NCBI GenBank assembly: GCA_002337055.1
Contig: DDFG01000004.1
Span: 62,001 to 126,000 of the forward strand
Direction: 5' to 3'
Source: Betaproteobacteria bacterium UBA1934
Lineage (GTDB): Bacteria > Pseudomonadota > Gammaproteobacteria > Burkholderiales > Rhodocyclaceae
Length of the DNA stretch: 64,000 bases
A program made the position numbers and the translations under genes. Below the pieces are notes generated by a model that saw only the letters and a program-made list of their open reading frames with translations, did no database searches and was not told where the DNA came from. How positions within the stretch are numbered: position 1 is the stretch's first letter; every line of letters begins with the position of its first letter. Positions 9,244-16,836 of the stretch are shown here, piece by piece.

Positions 9244-9274
9244 TGCCGGCTGGCCGGGGCGTGGCCCGACCGGG

Positions 9275-9469
9275 TCAATTCACTTCGTCGATCCACGCTT
9301 GCTGGATCGCTTCGAGGATCTTTTCGCCGCAATGCTTGGGATCGTCGTCGAAATCCGGCAACGCCATGACCCAGGCCCGCAGATCGACGAAATTGAGTTT
9401 GAGCGGGTCCTTGTCGGGGTGCGAATCGGTGAGTTCGACGGCAATCTCGTGGATGTCGGTCCACTTCAT
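9275..9469 (-). CDS. iscX: Fe-S cluster assembly protein IscX
   Basis: A 64-residue acidic protein matching IscX (YfhJ): starts MKWTDIHEIA, has the DPLKLNFVDLRAWV segment and ends in QQAWIDE. IscX binds IscS and iron and modulates cysteine desulfuration. ATG 9469 overlaps the fdx stop by four bases, and an AAGGAGG lies just upstream. It is the last gene of the isc operon. Confidence 0.95.
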   Translation of the reverse strand: MKWTDIHEIAVELTDSHPDKDPLKLNFVDLRAWVMALPDFDDDPKHCGEKILEAIQQAWIDEVN

Positions 9470-9810
9470 TTGCGGTGCCCCTCCTTGGCCATGTTGATCG
9501 AGTAGCGCGGCACTTCGACGGTCAGCGGCGTATCGCCGACAAGCGCCTGGCAACCCAGCCGCGACTGGGGTTCCAGCCCCCAGGCCTTGTCCAGCAGGTC
9601 TTCTTCGGTGTCCTCGGCTGGCGCCAGCGACTCATAGCCTTCGCGCACGACGACATGGCAGGTGGTGCAGGCGCAAGACATTTCGCAGGCGTGATCGAGT
9701 TCGACGCCGTTGGCGACGAGATTTTCGCAGATCGACATGCCCGGCTCAGCTTCGATCACGGCGCCCTCGGGGCAAAGTTCGACGTGCGGCAGCACGATGA
9801 TCTGGGTCAT
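9466..9810 (-). CDS. fdx: ISC-type [2Fe-2S] ferredoxin
   Basis: A 114-residue adrenodoxin-like ferredoxin that supplies electrons for cluster assembly on IscU. The cluster ligands C42, C48, C51 and C87 are present in the HACEMSCACTTCH and SRLGCQA contexts. The gene overlaps hscA upstream and iscX downstream by four bases each, consistent with translational coupling inside the isc operon. Confidence 0.96.
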   Translation of the reverse strand: MTQIIVLPHVELCPEGAVIEAEPGMSICENLVANGVELDHACEMSCACTTCHVVVREGYESLAPAEDTEEDLLDKAWGLEPQSRLGCQALVGDTPLTVEVPRYSINMAKEGHRK

Positions 9811-11687
9811 TCCCCGGCCTCCTGTTGCAATTCTTCGACGGTGCGCCCGGCCAGCGCCCGCTTGATGTTCTGGTCCATGCGGCGCTGCGCGAAGGTCTGC
9901 GTGACGAACCCGAGATCGTCCATCGCCAGGTTGATGTGGCGGCGGTTGTCGCCCAGCATGGTGAGTTGCAGTTTCTCGATGGCCGCTTCAATCTTGACGA
10001 TCTCGTCGGCCGCCAGCAGATGCGAATCGCTCTCCAGCGCGGCGCGGGTGGCTTCGATCATCCGCTGCGCCTCGACCTGGGCTTCTTTCAGCGCCCGCCG
10101 CACGGCATCGTCCTTGGCGTGCGTCATGGAATCCTTGAGCATGCCGGCCACTTCGTCGTCGGAAAGCCCGTAGGAAGGCTTGACGCTGATCGCCGCCTCG
10201 ACGCCCGTCGTCTGCTCGCGCGCCGAGGCCGCCAACAGGCCGTCGGCATCGACCTGGAAAGTGACGCGGATGCGTGCGGCGCCAGCCACCATGGGCGGAA
10301 TGCCGCGCAACTCGAAGCGCGCCAGCGAGCGGCAGTCGTCGACCAGCTCGCGCTCGCCCTGGACGACATGGATCGCCATGGCCGTCTGGCCGTCCTTGAA
10401 GGTCGTAAATTCCTGCGCCCGCGCCACCGGAATGGTCGAATTGCGCGGGATGACCTTTTCGACCAACCCGCCCATCGTTTCCAGCCCCAGCGAGAGCGGA
10501 ATCACGTCGAGCAGCAGCCAGTCGTCGTCGCCGGTGTGGTTGCCGACCAGCAAATTGGCCTGCGTGGCGGCGCCGAGCGCGACGACTTTGTCGGGATCGA
10601 GGTTGGTCAGCGGTTCCTGCTTGAAGAATTCGCCGACAGCGCGTTGCACCTGCGGCATGCGCGTGGCACCGCCGACCATGACCACACCCTTGATATCTTC
10701 CGCCTTCAAACCGGCGTCACGCAGCGCTTTTTTGACTGATTGCAGCGTTTTGGAAATCAGCGTTTGCGTGATGCTGGCAAACGTTTCCACGGGTAACGTC
10801 AGGTCGATGCTTTCGCCACTCGCGAGCCGAGCATCGATAGGCGCTTCGTTCCGCGTGGAGAGAAACTCCTTGGCTTCGCGAGCCTTGGTCATCAGCAGCC
10901 GGGCATCCTGCGGCGAGAGCGGCTGCGGACGGGCTTGTTCGAGCATCCAGCAGAAGATGCGGTGGTCGAAATCATCACCACCCAGCGCCGAGTCGCCACC
11001 CGTCGATAGCACCTCGAACACACCTTTGGTCAGCTTGAGAATGGAGATGTCGAACGTGCCACCACCCAGGTCGTAGACCGCATAAATGCCCTCGGCGGCA
11101 TTGTCGAGGCCGTAGGCGATAGCCGCGGCGGTCGGTTCGTTCAGCAGCCGCAGCACATTCAGACCGGCCAGCTTGGCAGCATCCTTGGTCGCCTGCCGCT
11201 GGGCATCGTCGAAATAGGCGGGCACCGTGATCACCGCACCGACCAGTTCGCCACCAAGCGCCGATTCGGCCCGTTCGCGCAGCGTGCGCAGGATGTCGGC
11301 GGAGACCTCGACGGGGCTTTTGACGCCCGCGCAGGTCTTGATCTTCAACATGCCCGGCGCATCGACAAAATCGTAGGGCATCGCCTCGACATGCGCGATG
11401 TCCTTGATGCCGCGCCCCATGAAACGCTTGACCGAGACCACGGTGTTCTTCGGGTCGCTGGCCTGATGCGCCTGCGCCGCGTATCCTGTTTCGCAGGCGC
11501 CGTCTTTCAGATAACGGACGACCGAGGGCAGCAAGGGGCGCCCCTGCTCGTCCGAGAGCACGATGGGAAGGCCGCTGCGGACGGTGGCCACCAGCGAATT
11601 GGTTGTTCCCAAATCAATGCCGATGGCGAGCTTGTGCTCGTGCGGCGCCGCGGATTCGCCCGGTTCGGCGATCTGAAACAAGGCCAT
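9807..11687 (-). CDS. hscA: Hsp70-type chaperone HscA
   Basis: A 626-residue Hsp70 specialised for IscU, which it binds at the LPPVK motif to promote cluster release. The ATPase domain starts with IGIDLGTTNSLVA and contains YDLGGGTFDISIL and the VVMVGGATRMP segment. The linker LDVIPLSLGLE leads into the substrate-binding domain. It follows hscB by two bases and overlaps fdx by four. Confidence 0.97.
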   Translation of the reverse strand: MALFQIAEPGESAAPHEHKLAIGIDLGTTNSLVATVRSGLPIVLSDEQGRPLLPSVVRYLKDGACETGYAAQAHQASDPKNTVVSVKRFMGRGIKDIAHVEAMPYDFVDAPGMLKIKTCAGVKSPVEVSADILRTLRERAESALGGELVGAVITVPAYFDDAQRQATKDAAKLAGLNVLRLLNEPTAAAIAYGLDNAAEGIYAVYDLGGGTFDISILKLTKGVFEVLSTGGDSALGGDDFDHRIFCWMLEQARPQPLSPQDARLLMTKAREAKEFLSTRNEAPIDARLASGESIDLTLPVETFASITQTLISKTLQSVKKALRDAGLKAEDIKGVVMVGGATRMPQVQRAVGEFFKQEPLTNLDPDKVVALGAATQANLLVGNHTGDDDWLLLDVIPLSLGLETMGGLVEKVIPRNSTIPVARAQEFTTFKDGQTAMAIHVVQGERELVDDCRSLARFELRGIPPMVAGAARIRVTFQVDADGLLAASAREQTTGVEAAISVKPSYGLSDDEVAGMLKDSMTHAKDDAVRRALKEAQVEAQRMIEATRAALESDSHLLAADEIVKIEAAIEKLQLTMLGDNRRHINLAMDDLGFVTQTFAQRRMDQNIKRALAGRTVEELQQEAGE

Positions 11688-11689
11688 GT

Positions 11690-12217
11690 CTAGTCTTCCA
11701 GCGACGCCAGCGCGTCGTCGATTTCAATCAGCAATTTTTCGAGAAACATCAGTCGCCGCACGGCTTCGGCCGCCGCGGCGTGGTCATTTTGGTCATCGAG
11801 GAGGCCGGCAAGCGCTTCGTAGTGCGCATCCAGATCATCGCGCAGACGCTGGAACAGACGTTCCAGTTCGAGATGATCGCGACCGGCGCGGGCCTCCGCG
11901 GTCGCTTCGCGCCATTCCATCTGTTCCATCAGGAATTCGACGGGCATCGCCGTATTGCTTTCGGCCTGGACGTCATGCCCGGCCAGATGCAACAGATAAT
12001 TGGCGCGTTCGAGCGGCTTTTTCAGCGCCTGATAGGCTTCGTTCGCCCGCGTGGCCCATTGCATCGACAGACGCTTGTCCGCGTCGCTCGCGGCTGTGAA
12101 GCGATCGGGATGCACCTGGGCCTGCAACTCCCGGTAGCGGGAATCCAGCATCCGGGCGTCAAGACGGAAAGCGCGCGGCAAACCGAACAGCGTGAAATGG
12201 TCGGCGTTGAAGTCCAT
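11690..12217 (-). CDS. hscB: J-domain co-chaperone HscB
   Basis: The 175-residue product begins MDFNADHFTLFGLPRAF, has a J domain with the HPD motif (VHPDRF) and a C-terminal three-helix IscU-binding region ending in ALASLED. HscB delivers IscU to HscA and stimulates its ATPase. A longer open frame extends upstream through iscA but is not coding; the internal ATG begins where homology begins. Its start lies eight bases after the iscA stop. Confidence 0.95.
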   Translation of the reverse strand: MDFNADHFTLFGLPRAFRLDARMLDSRYRELQAQVHPDRFTAASDADKRLSMQWATRANEAYQALKKPLERANYLLHLAGHDVQAESNTAMPVEFLMEQMEWREATAEARAGRDHLELERLFQRLRDDLDAHYEALAGLLDDQNDHAAAAEAVRRLMFLEKLLIEIDDALASLED

Positions 12218-12225
12218 CACTACGG

Positions 12226-12549
12226 TCAGACCGTAAAGCTTTCGCCGCAGCCGCACTGATCCTTGACGTTGGGGTTGTTGAACTTGAAGCCTTCGTTCAG
12301 GCCTTCGCGCGCATAGTCGAGTTCGGTGCCGTCCAGATAGGGCACGCTTTTCGGATCGACAACCACCTTGATGCCGTGGCTCTCGAAGATCACGTCTTCC
12401 GACTGCACATCGTCGACGAACTCGAGTTTGTAGGCCATGCCGGAACACCCGCTGGTACGGACACCCAGACGCAACCCGAAGCCCTTGCCGCGCTTCTGCA
12501 AATAGTTGGCGACGTGCTTGGCCGCCCGTTCGCTCAAAGTCACTGCCAT
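12226..12549 (-). CDS. iscA: A-type Fe-S carrier IscA
   Basis: A 107-residue A-type carrier. The three conserved cysteines appear in the SGCSGMAY loop and in the C-terminal CGCGESF. The protein takes part in maturation of [4Fe-4S] proteins. It sits three bases after iscU, the standard isc order. Confidence 0.96.
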   Translation of the reverse strand: MAVTLSERAAKHVANYLQKRGKGFGLRLGVRTSGCSGMAYKLEFVDDVQSEDVIFESHGIKVVVDPKSVPYLDGTELDYAREGLNEGFKFNNPNVKDQCGCGESFTV

Positions 12550-12552
12550 GCT

Positions 12553-12936
12553 TCACTCCCCATGCTTGCTCTTGTAGTCGGCCACCGCCGCCTTGATGGC
12601 GTCTTCGGCCAGAATGGAACAGTGAATTTTAACCGGCGGCAGGGCCAGTTCCTCGGCAATTTCGGTGTTTTTGATCGCCAGCGCCTGATCCACCGTCTTG
12701 CCCTTGACCCATTCGGTCACCAGCGACGAAGAGGCAATTGCCGAGCCGCAGCCGTAGGTTTTGAACTTGGCGTCTTCGATCACGCCTTCCTTGTTGACCT
12801 TGATCTGCAACTTCATCACGTCGCCGCAGGCGGGCGCGCCGACCATACCGGTGCCCACACCTTCGTCGCTCTTTTCAAAGGAGCCGACGTTACGCGGATT
12901 TTCATAATGATCAATGACTTTTACGCTATAGCTCAT
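12553..12936 (-). CDS. iscU: Fe-S cluster scaffold IscU
   Basis: A 127-residue scaffold on which clusters are assembled. The ligands C37 (PACGD), C63 (YGCGSA), H105 and C106 match the positions in Escherichia coli IscU, and the HscA recognition motif LPPVK is at residues 99-103. It lies 19 bases after iscS. Confidence 0.98.
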   Translation of the reverse strand: MSYSVKVIDHYENPRNVGSFEKSDEGVGTGMVGAPACGDVMKLQIKVNKEGVIEDAKFKTYGCGSAIASSSLVTEWVKGKTVDQALAIKNTEIAEELALPPVKIHCSILAEDAIKAAVADYKSKHGE

Positions 12937-12955
12937 GTTATTTCTCCAATATTTC

Positions 12956-14179
12956 TCAGTGGGCGGCCCACTGCACGGTATTCAGGTCGATGCCTTCTTG
13001 CACCATTTCCCAGAGCGGCGACATCTCGCGCAGCTTGCTGATCTTCTGGTGCAGCAGTTTGATGGCGTAGTCGATTTCCTCGGTGGTCGTGAAACGGCCA
13101 ATGGAAAAGCGGATGGATGAATGCGCCAGCTCGTCGTCGCGCCCCAGCGCACGCAGAACATAGGACGGCTCCAGGCTGGCCGAGGTGCACGCCGAACCGG
13201 ACGAAATCGCCAGATCTTTCAGCGCCATCAGCATCGATTCGCCTTCAACATAGGCAAAGCTGATATTCAGATTGTGCGGCACGCGCTGGTCGAGATCGCC
13301 ATTGACGAAGACCGACTGCATGTCCTGCACACCATTCAACAGCCGGTCGCGCAAGGCGCGAATACGCGCGTTTTCGTCAGCCATCTCGGCTTTGGCGATG
13401 GCGAAAGCCTCGCCCATGCCGACGATCTGGTGCGTCGGCAGCGTGCCGGAGCGGAAGCCGCGCTCATGGCCACCGCCGTGCATCTGCGCTTCGAGGCGCA
13501 CACGCGGTTTGCGGCGAACGTACAGTGCGCCGATACCTTTGGGGCCATAGGTCTTGTGCGCCGAAAAACTCATCAGATCGACGGGCAGCCTGGCCAGATC
13601 GATCTCCACCTTGCCGGTCGCCTGCGCCGCATCAACGTGAAAAATCACGCCCTTGCCGCCATTCGCGGCACGGCAGATGGCGCCGAGTTCCGCGATGGGC
13701 TGAACGACACCGATTTCGTTATTGACGAACATCACCGAGGCCAGCACGGTATCCGGGCGAATGGCCGCCTTGAAGACATCGAGGTCGATCAGGCCGTTTT
13801 CCTGCACATCGAGATAGGTCGCCTCGAAACCCTGGCGTTCCAGCTCGCGTACCGTGTCGAGAACGGCCTTGTGCTCGGTCTTCACCGTGATGAGGTGCTT
13901 GCCCTTGGTACCCGCGTAAAAATTGGCCGCGCCTTTGATGGCAAGATTGTTTGATTCGGTTGCGCCGGAGGTCCAGATGATTTCCTTGGAATCGGCATTG
14001 ACCAGCGCTGCCACCTGCTCGCGCGCCGCTTCGACCGCTTCCTCGGCCGTCCAGCCGTAGCTATGCGAACGCGAGGCAGGATTGCCGAAGTGCTCGGTCA
14101 GGTAGGGGATCATTTTCGCCGCGACGCGCGGGTCGACCGGCGTGGTCGCCGAATAGTCAAGGTAGATGGGGAGTTTCAT
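12956..14179 (-). CDS. iscS: Cysteine desulfurase IscS
   Basis: A pyridoxal-phosphate enzyme that removes sulfur from cysteine and passes it to IscU and other acceptors. The PLP lysine is in SFSAHKTYGPKG and the persulfide cysteine in SSGSACTSAS. I chose the second ATG (14179, MKLPIYLDYSATTP) because family members start there and the product is then 407 residues; ATG 14194 would add five residues and has no better ribosome site. It is preceded in the same operon by a second, different desulfurase gene. Confidence 0.96.
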   Translation of the reverse strand: MKLPIYLDYSATTPVDPRVAAKMIPYLTEHFGNPASRSHSYGWTAEEAVEAAREQVAALVNADSKEIIWTSGATESNNLAIKGAANFYAGTKGKHLITVKTEHKAVLDTVRELERQGFEATYLDVQENGLIDLDVFKAAIRPDTVLASVMFVNNEIGVVQPIAELGAICRAANGGKGVIFHVDAAQATGKVEIDLARLPVDLMSFSAHKTYGPKGIGALYVRRKPRVRLEAQMHGGGHERGFRSGTLPTHQIVGMGEAFAIAKAEMADENARIRALRDRLLNGVQDMQSVFVNGDLDQRVPHNLNISFAYVEGESMLMALKDLAISSGSACTSASLEPSYVLRALGRDDELAHSSIRFSIGRFTTTEEIDYAIKLLHQKISKLREMSPLWEMVQEGIDLNTVQWAAH

Positions 14180-14205
14180 GGCTTTCTCGCTCATTGTTGC
14201 AATAT

Positions 14206-15363
14206 TCAGTGGGTCAGCGCGGTCAGGGTACGCAGTTGCACAACCGTTTCCTTCAGCGTGACCAAAAATCGGTCGATCTCATTTTCGTCGTTGCCCTCGC
14301 CCAGGCTGACCCGCACCGCGCCGCGCGCGAGGTCGGGCGATATGCCCATGGCCGCCAGCACGTGCGAAGGTTCCGGTTGGGCGCTGGAACAGGCAGCGCC
14401 GCTGGCGACTGCGAATCCCGCCCGGTCGAGTTTGCCGACCAGCGTCTCGCCATCCAGTTCCGGCAAGGCAAAATAGGTGGTGTTGGGCAAGCGCGACGCG
14501 CCGCCTCCGAACAACACCGCTCCGAAGGATTTCAAGCCCTTTTCCAGGCGTTCACGCAATCCGCCCAAACGCACGGGCGCATCCGCCAGTCGTTGCCGTG
14601 CCAACTCGCAGGCTGCACCGAACCCAACAATCGCCGGCACGTTTTCGGTGCCGGAGCGCAAACCACGCTCGTGTCCACCTCCGGCGATCAACGGTTGCAG
14701 TTCCACACGTTTATCAATGATCAGCGCCGCCGCGCCCTTGGGGCCATACGCCTTGTGCGCGGAAAGCGTCATGGCGCGTACGCCGGCCGCATTGAGCGTG
14801 CGAAAATCGATGGGCAATCGCCCGAGCGCCTGCACGGCATCGGTGTGGAACAGCGCGCCCGTCGCAGCAGCCGCTCCGGCCAGCGCGGCCACATCCTGGA
14901 TCACGCCGGTTTCGTTGTTGGCCAGCATGATCGCCACGATATCCGGCCGCTCAAGCAGGACTTCGGCATAGGCGCCGGCGTCAATCCGGCCTTCGCGGTC
15001 GACCGCCAGCCTGTGCAGCCGCCACCCCAGACGCTCCAGTTGCTCCGCCGGACGCAACACGCAGGGATGTTCGCATGCGCCCACCGCAAGCGCCCCCGTC
15101 CGCCGGGTCGCCGCCGCGCCTTTCAAAAAGAGATTGTTGGCTTCCGAACCGCCACTGGTAAACACCACTTCGGTCGGATGCGCCCCGGCTGCTTCCGCCA
15201 CCTGCTGCCGAGCCCGATCCACCGCCGCGCGTGCCGCCCGCCCGTATTCATGGCGGCTGGAGGCATTGCCATGCCGCTCCCCAAACCATGGCAGCATGGC
15301 CGACAGCACCACAGGATCAACCGGTGTGGTGGCGTTGTGATCGAGATAAGCCGGGGAAAACAT
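14206..15363 (-). CDS. Second cysteine desulfurase (NifS/IscS family) inside the isc operon
   Basis: A 385-residue class V aminotransferase-fold enzyme with all desulfurase hallmarks: YLDHNATTPVDP at the N-terminus, the PLP lysine in LSAHKAYGPKG, GGGHERGLRSGTEN, and an active-site cysteine in ASGAACSS. It is clearly divergent from the adjacent iscS, so it is not a recent tandem duplicate. ATG 15363 is used; a TTG six bases earlier abuts the iscR stop. It may supply sulfur to another acceptor or act under different conditions. Both enzymes look intact. Confidence 0.88.
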   Translation of the reverse strand: MFSPAYLDHNATTPVDPVVLSAMLPWFGERHGNASSRHEYGRAARAAVDRARQQVAEAAGAHPTEVVFTSGGSEANNLFLKGAAATRRTGALAVGACEHPCVLRPAEQLERLGWRLHRLAVDREGRIDAGAYAEVLLERPDIVAIMLANNETGVIQDVAALAGAAAATGALFHTDAVQALGRLPIDFRTLNAAGVRAMTLSAHKAYGPKGAAALIIDKRVELQPLIAGGGHERGLRSGTENVPAIVGFGAACELARQRLADAPVRLGGLRERLEKGLKSFGAVLFGGGASRLPNTTYFALPELDGETLVGKLDRAGFAVASGAACSSAQPEPSHVLAAMGISPDLARGAVRVSLGEGNDENEIDRFLVTLKETVVQLRTLTALTH

Positions 15364-15369
15364 CGCCAA

Positions 15370-15855
15370 TCAGGCCGTGAGGGCCGCCTCTTCGCGCAAT
15401 GTCCGCACGTTGCGCCGCTGATCGGAGACGACCGCCGTAGCACCGACGGATTTGCGCTCATTGGATACCAGCGAATCGAGCGACACGCTCGTCAGGTATT
15501 CGTACATCTTGTCGTTCAGGGTCGCCCAGAGATCGTGCGTCATGCAGCGATGATCCTCCTGACAGTTTTCCCGCCCATGGCACTGGGTGGCATCGAGCGG
15601 CTCGTCGACCGCCCGGATGATATCGGCAATCGAAATGCCTGCAGCCGGTCGCGCCAAGCTATAGCCGCCGCCCGGTCCGCGCACGCTCTCCACCAGGTTG
15701 TGGCGGCGCAATTTGCCGAACAATTGTTCGAGATAGGACAAGGAAATCTTCTGGCGCTCGCTGATGCCGGCAAGCGCCACGGGGCCGTCGTGACCGCGCA
15801 ACGCGAGGTCGATCATGGCGGTGACGGCGAACCGTCCTTTGGTCGTTAAACGCAT
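15370..15855 (-). CDS. iscR: Fe-S cluster-sensing transcriptional regulator IscR
   Basis: A 161-residue Rrf2-family repressor. The helix-turn-helix N-terminus starts MRLTTKGRFAV. The cluster ligands C92, C98, C104 and H107 occur at exactly the E. coli positions, so it should bind a [2Fe-2S] cluster and repress isc when clusters are plentiful. The ATG follows a CTGGAGG ribosome site. Two IscR type-1-like sites lie directly upstream, consistent with autoregulation. Confidence 0.97.
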   Translation of the reverse strand: MRLTTKGRFAVTAMIDLALRGHDGPVALAGISERQKISLSYLEQLFGKLRRHNLVESVRGPGGGYSLARPAAGISIADIIRAVDEPLDATQCHGRENCQEDHRCMTHDLWATLNDKMYEYLTSVSLDSLVSNERKSVGATAVVSDQRRNVRTLREEAALTA

Positions 15856-15874
15856 TGTTTTACCTCCAGGGGAA

Positions 15875-15899
15875 ATAACATACTATTTTTGTCAACTTT
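15875..15899 (-). promoter_or_regulatory. IscR type-1-like operator, iscR-proximal
   Basis: Read on the minus strand, this 25-base element agrees by hand with 20 of 25 positions of the E. coli IscR type-1 consensus as I recall it. It contains the TTGAC and ATAGT cores in correct register. It covers the proposed iscR -10 region and ends 20 bases before the iscR ATG. Confidence 0.6.
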
Positions 15900-15923
15900 A
15901 AGGATGGCAACTCGATTAGTCAA
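15895..15923 (-). promoter_or_regulatory. Putative iscR promoter
   Basis: On the minus strand TTGACT (15918-15923) is followed after 17 bases by TAAAGT (15895-15900). The -35 box matches five of six consensus bases and the -10 four of six. Both boxes fall within the two IscR-like operators, as expected for a repressible promoter. Confidence 0.55.
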
Positions 15924-15940
15924 CTATTTTACTCAGGTAT
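15916..15940 (-). promoter_or_regulatory. IscR type-1-like operator overlapping the end of cysE
   Basis: This 25-base minus-strand element matches about 22 of 25 positions of the IscR type-1 consensus. It is also the last coding bases of cysE, encoding the terminal residues YLSKIVD and the stop codon. Its centre is 41 bases (about four helical turns) from the centre of the proximal site. Confidence 0.65.
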
Positions 15941-16671
15941 TCTCGGTCGAAATGTTCAGTGGACTGCACCTTCTCATCGCATTTGACGCCGGCCGCCGCC
16001 AGTTGTTTCAACAATATCTCCAGGCGCCTGTCGGTCTCGCTCGCGTGATCAAGCAAGGCGTGTAGCGCTTTCGAGAGCGGGTCGTCCTGATCGCGCCCGA
16101 CGGCATATGCCGAAAATCCCATCTTTTCGGCTTGCGCCTGCCGCTGCCGGCCTTGTTCCGAAGTGTCGAGCACGCGCGCGGGATTCCCAACCGCCGTGTG
16201 TCCGGCCGGCACGGCCTTGGTCACCACCGCGTTCGATCCAACCTTGGCGCCAGCGCCGATCACGATAGGGCCGAGAATCTTGGCACCGGCACCGATCACC
16301 ACCCCGTTTTCCAGAGTAGGATGCCGCTTGCCCTTGTTCCACGACGTGCCGCCCAGCGTGACACCATGATAGAGCGTGACATCGTCGCCAATTTCGGCCG
16401 TTTCGCCGATCACCACGCCCATGCCGTGGTCTATGAAGAAACGCCGCCCGATGGTCGCGCCAGGATGGATCTCGATTCCGGTCAGAAAACGCGAAACATG
16501 CGCCACGAAGCGCGCCATCCAGCGCAGGCGGTGGCCCCACAACCAATGCGCGAAACGATGAAAAATCAAGGCGTGGATGCCCGGGTAGCAGGTCATCACC
16601 TCCCACACCGAGCGCGCCGCGGGATCGCGGTCGAACACCGCCGTGATATCGTCGCGGAGTTTCCGGAACAT
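15916..16671 (-). CDS. cysE: Serine O-acetyltransferase CysE
   Basis: Makes O-acetylserine, the precursor of cysteine and so of the sulfur used by the isc system. The 251-residue product has the N-terminal SATase helical domain and a left-handed beta-helix of hexapeptide repeats, with the DHGMGVVIGETAEIGDD and HPTLENGVVIGAGAKILG segments. ATG 16671 (MFRKLRDDI) has a GAAAGGG ribosome site; a TTG five codons upstream is less likely. It lies immediately upstream of iscR in the same direction, with only 60 bases between, and its own promoter carries an IscR-like site. Confidence 0.95.
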   Translation of the reverse strand: MFRKLRDDITAVFDRDPAARSVWEVMTCYPGIHALIFHRFAHWLWGHRLRWMARFVAHVSRFLTGIEIHPGATIGRRFFIDHGMGVVIGETAEIGDDVTLYHGVTLGGTSWNKGKRHPTLENGVVIGAGAKILGPIVIGAGAKVGSNAVVTKAVPAGHTAVGNPARVLDTSEQGRQRQAQAEKMGFSAYAVGRDQDDPLSKALHALLDHASETDRRLEILLKQLAAAGVKCDEKVQSTEHFDREYLSKIVD

Positions 16672-16697
16672 GCAATACCCTTTCAAGACAGGGGTAA

Positions 16698-16726
16698 ATT
16701 CTAGAATACCCGAGTGTATTTGTCAG
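16698..16726 (-). promoter_or_regulatory. cysE sigma-70 promoter
   Basis: On the minus strand CTGACA (16721-16726), a 17-base spacer and TAGAAT (16698-16703) form a strong promoter, five of six matches in each box, about 26 bases before the cysE ATG. Confidence 0.75.
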
Positions 16727-16730
16727 CAAT
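16706..16730 (-). promoter_or_regulatory. IscR type-1-like operator on the cysE promoter
   Basis: A 25-base minus-strand element that matches about 22 of 25 positions of the IscR type-1 consensus, including CTGAC in the first half and TCGGGTAT in the second. It covers the -35 box and the spacer of the cysE promoter, so a bound regulator should block RNA polymerase. Confidence 0.65.
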
Positions 16731-16836
16731 CATCGGTTTGTATCGTTTGGATACGCGACCACCGCACAAGGTTCGGCAGCCGGACGCCTCGCCAACAACC
16801 TAGCAGTAGAGCATCATCCGGCTATCGTTCGCGACT

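Noticed and set aside
14194..15849. A 551-codon open frame on the plus strand
   Set aside because: It is the antisense shadow of the second desulfurase gene and iscR, both of which carry clear catalytic motifs.
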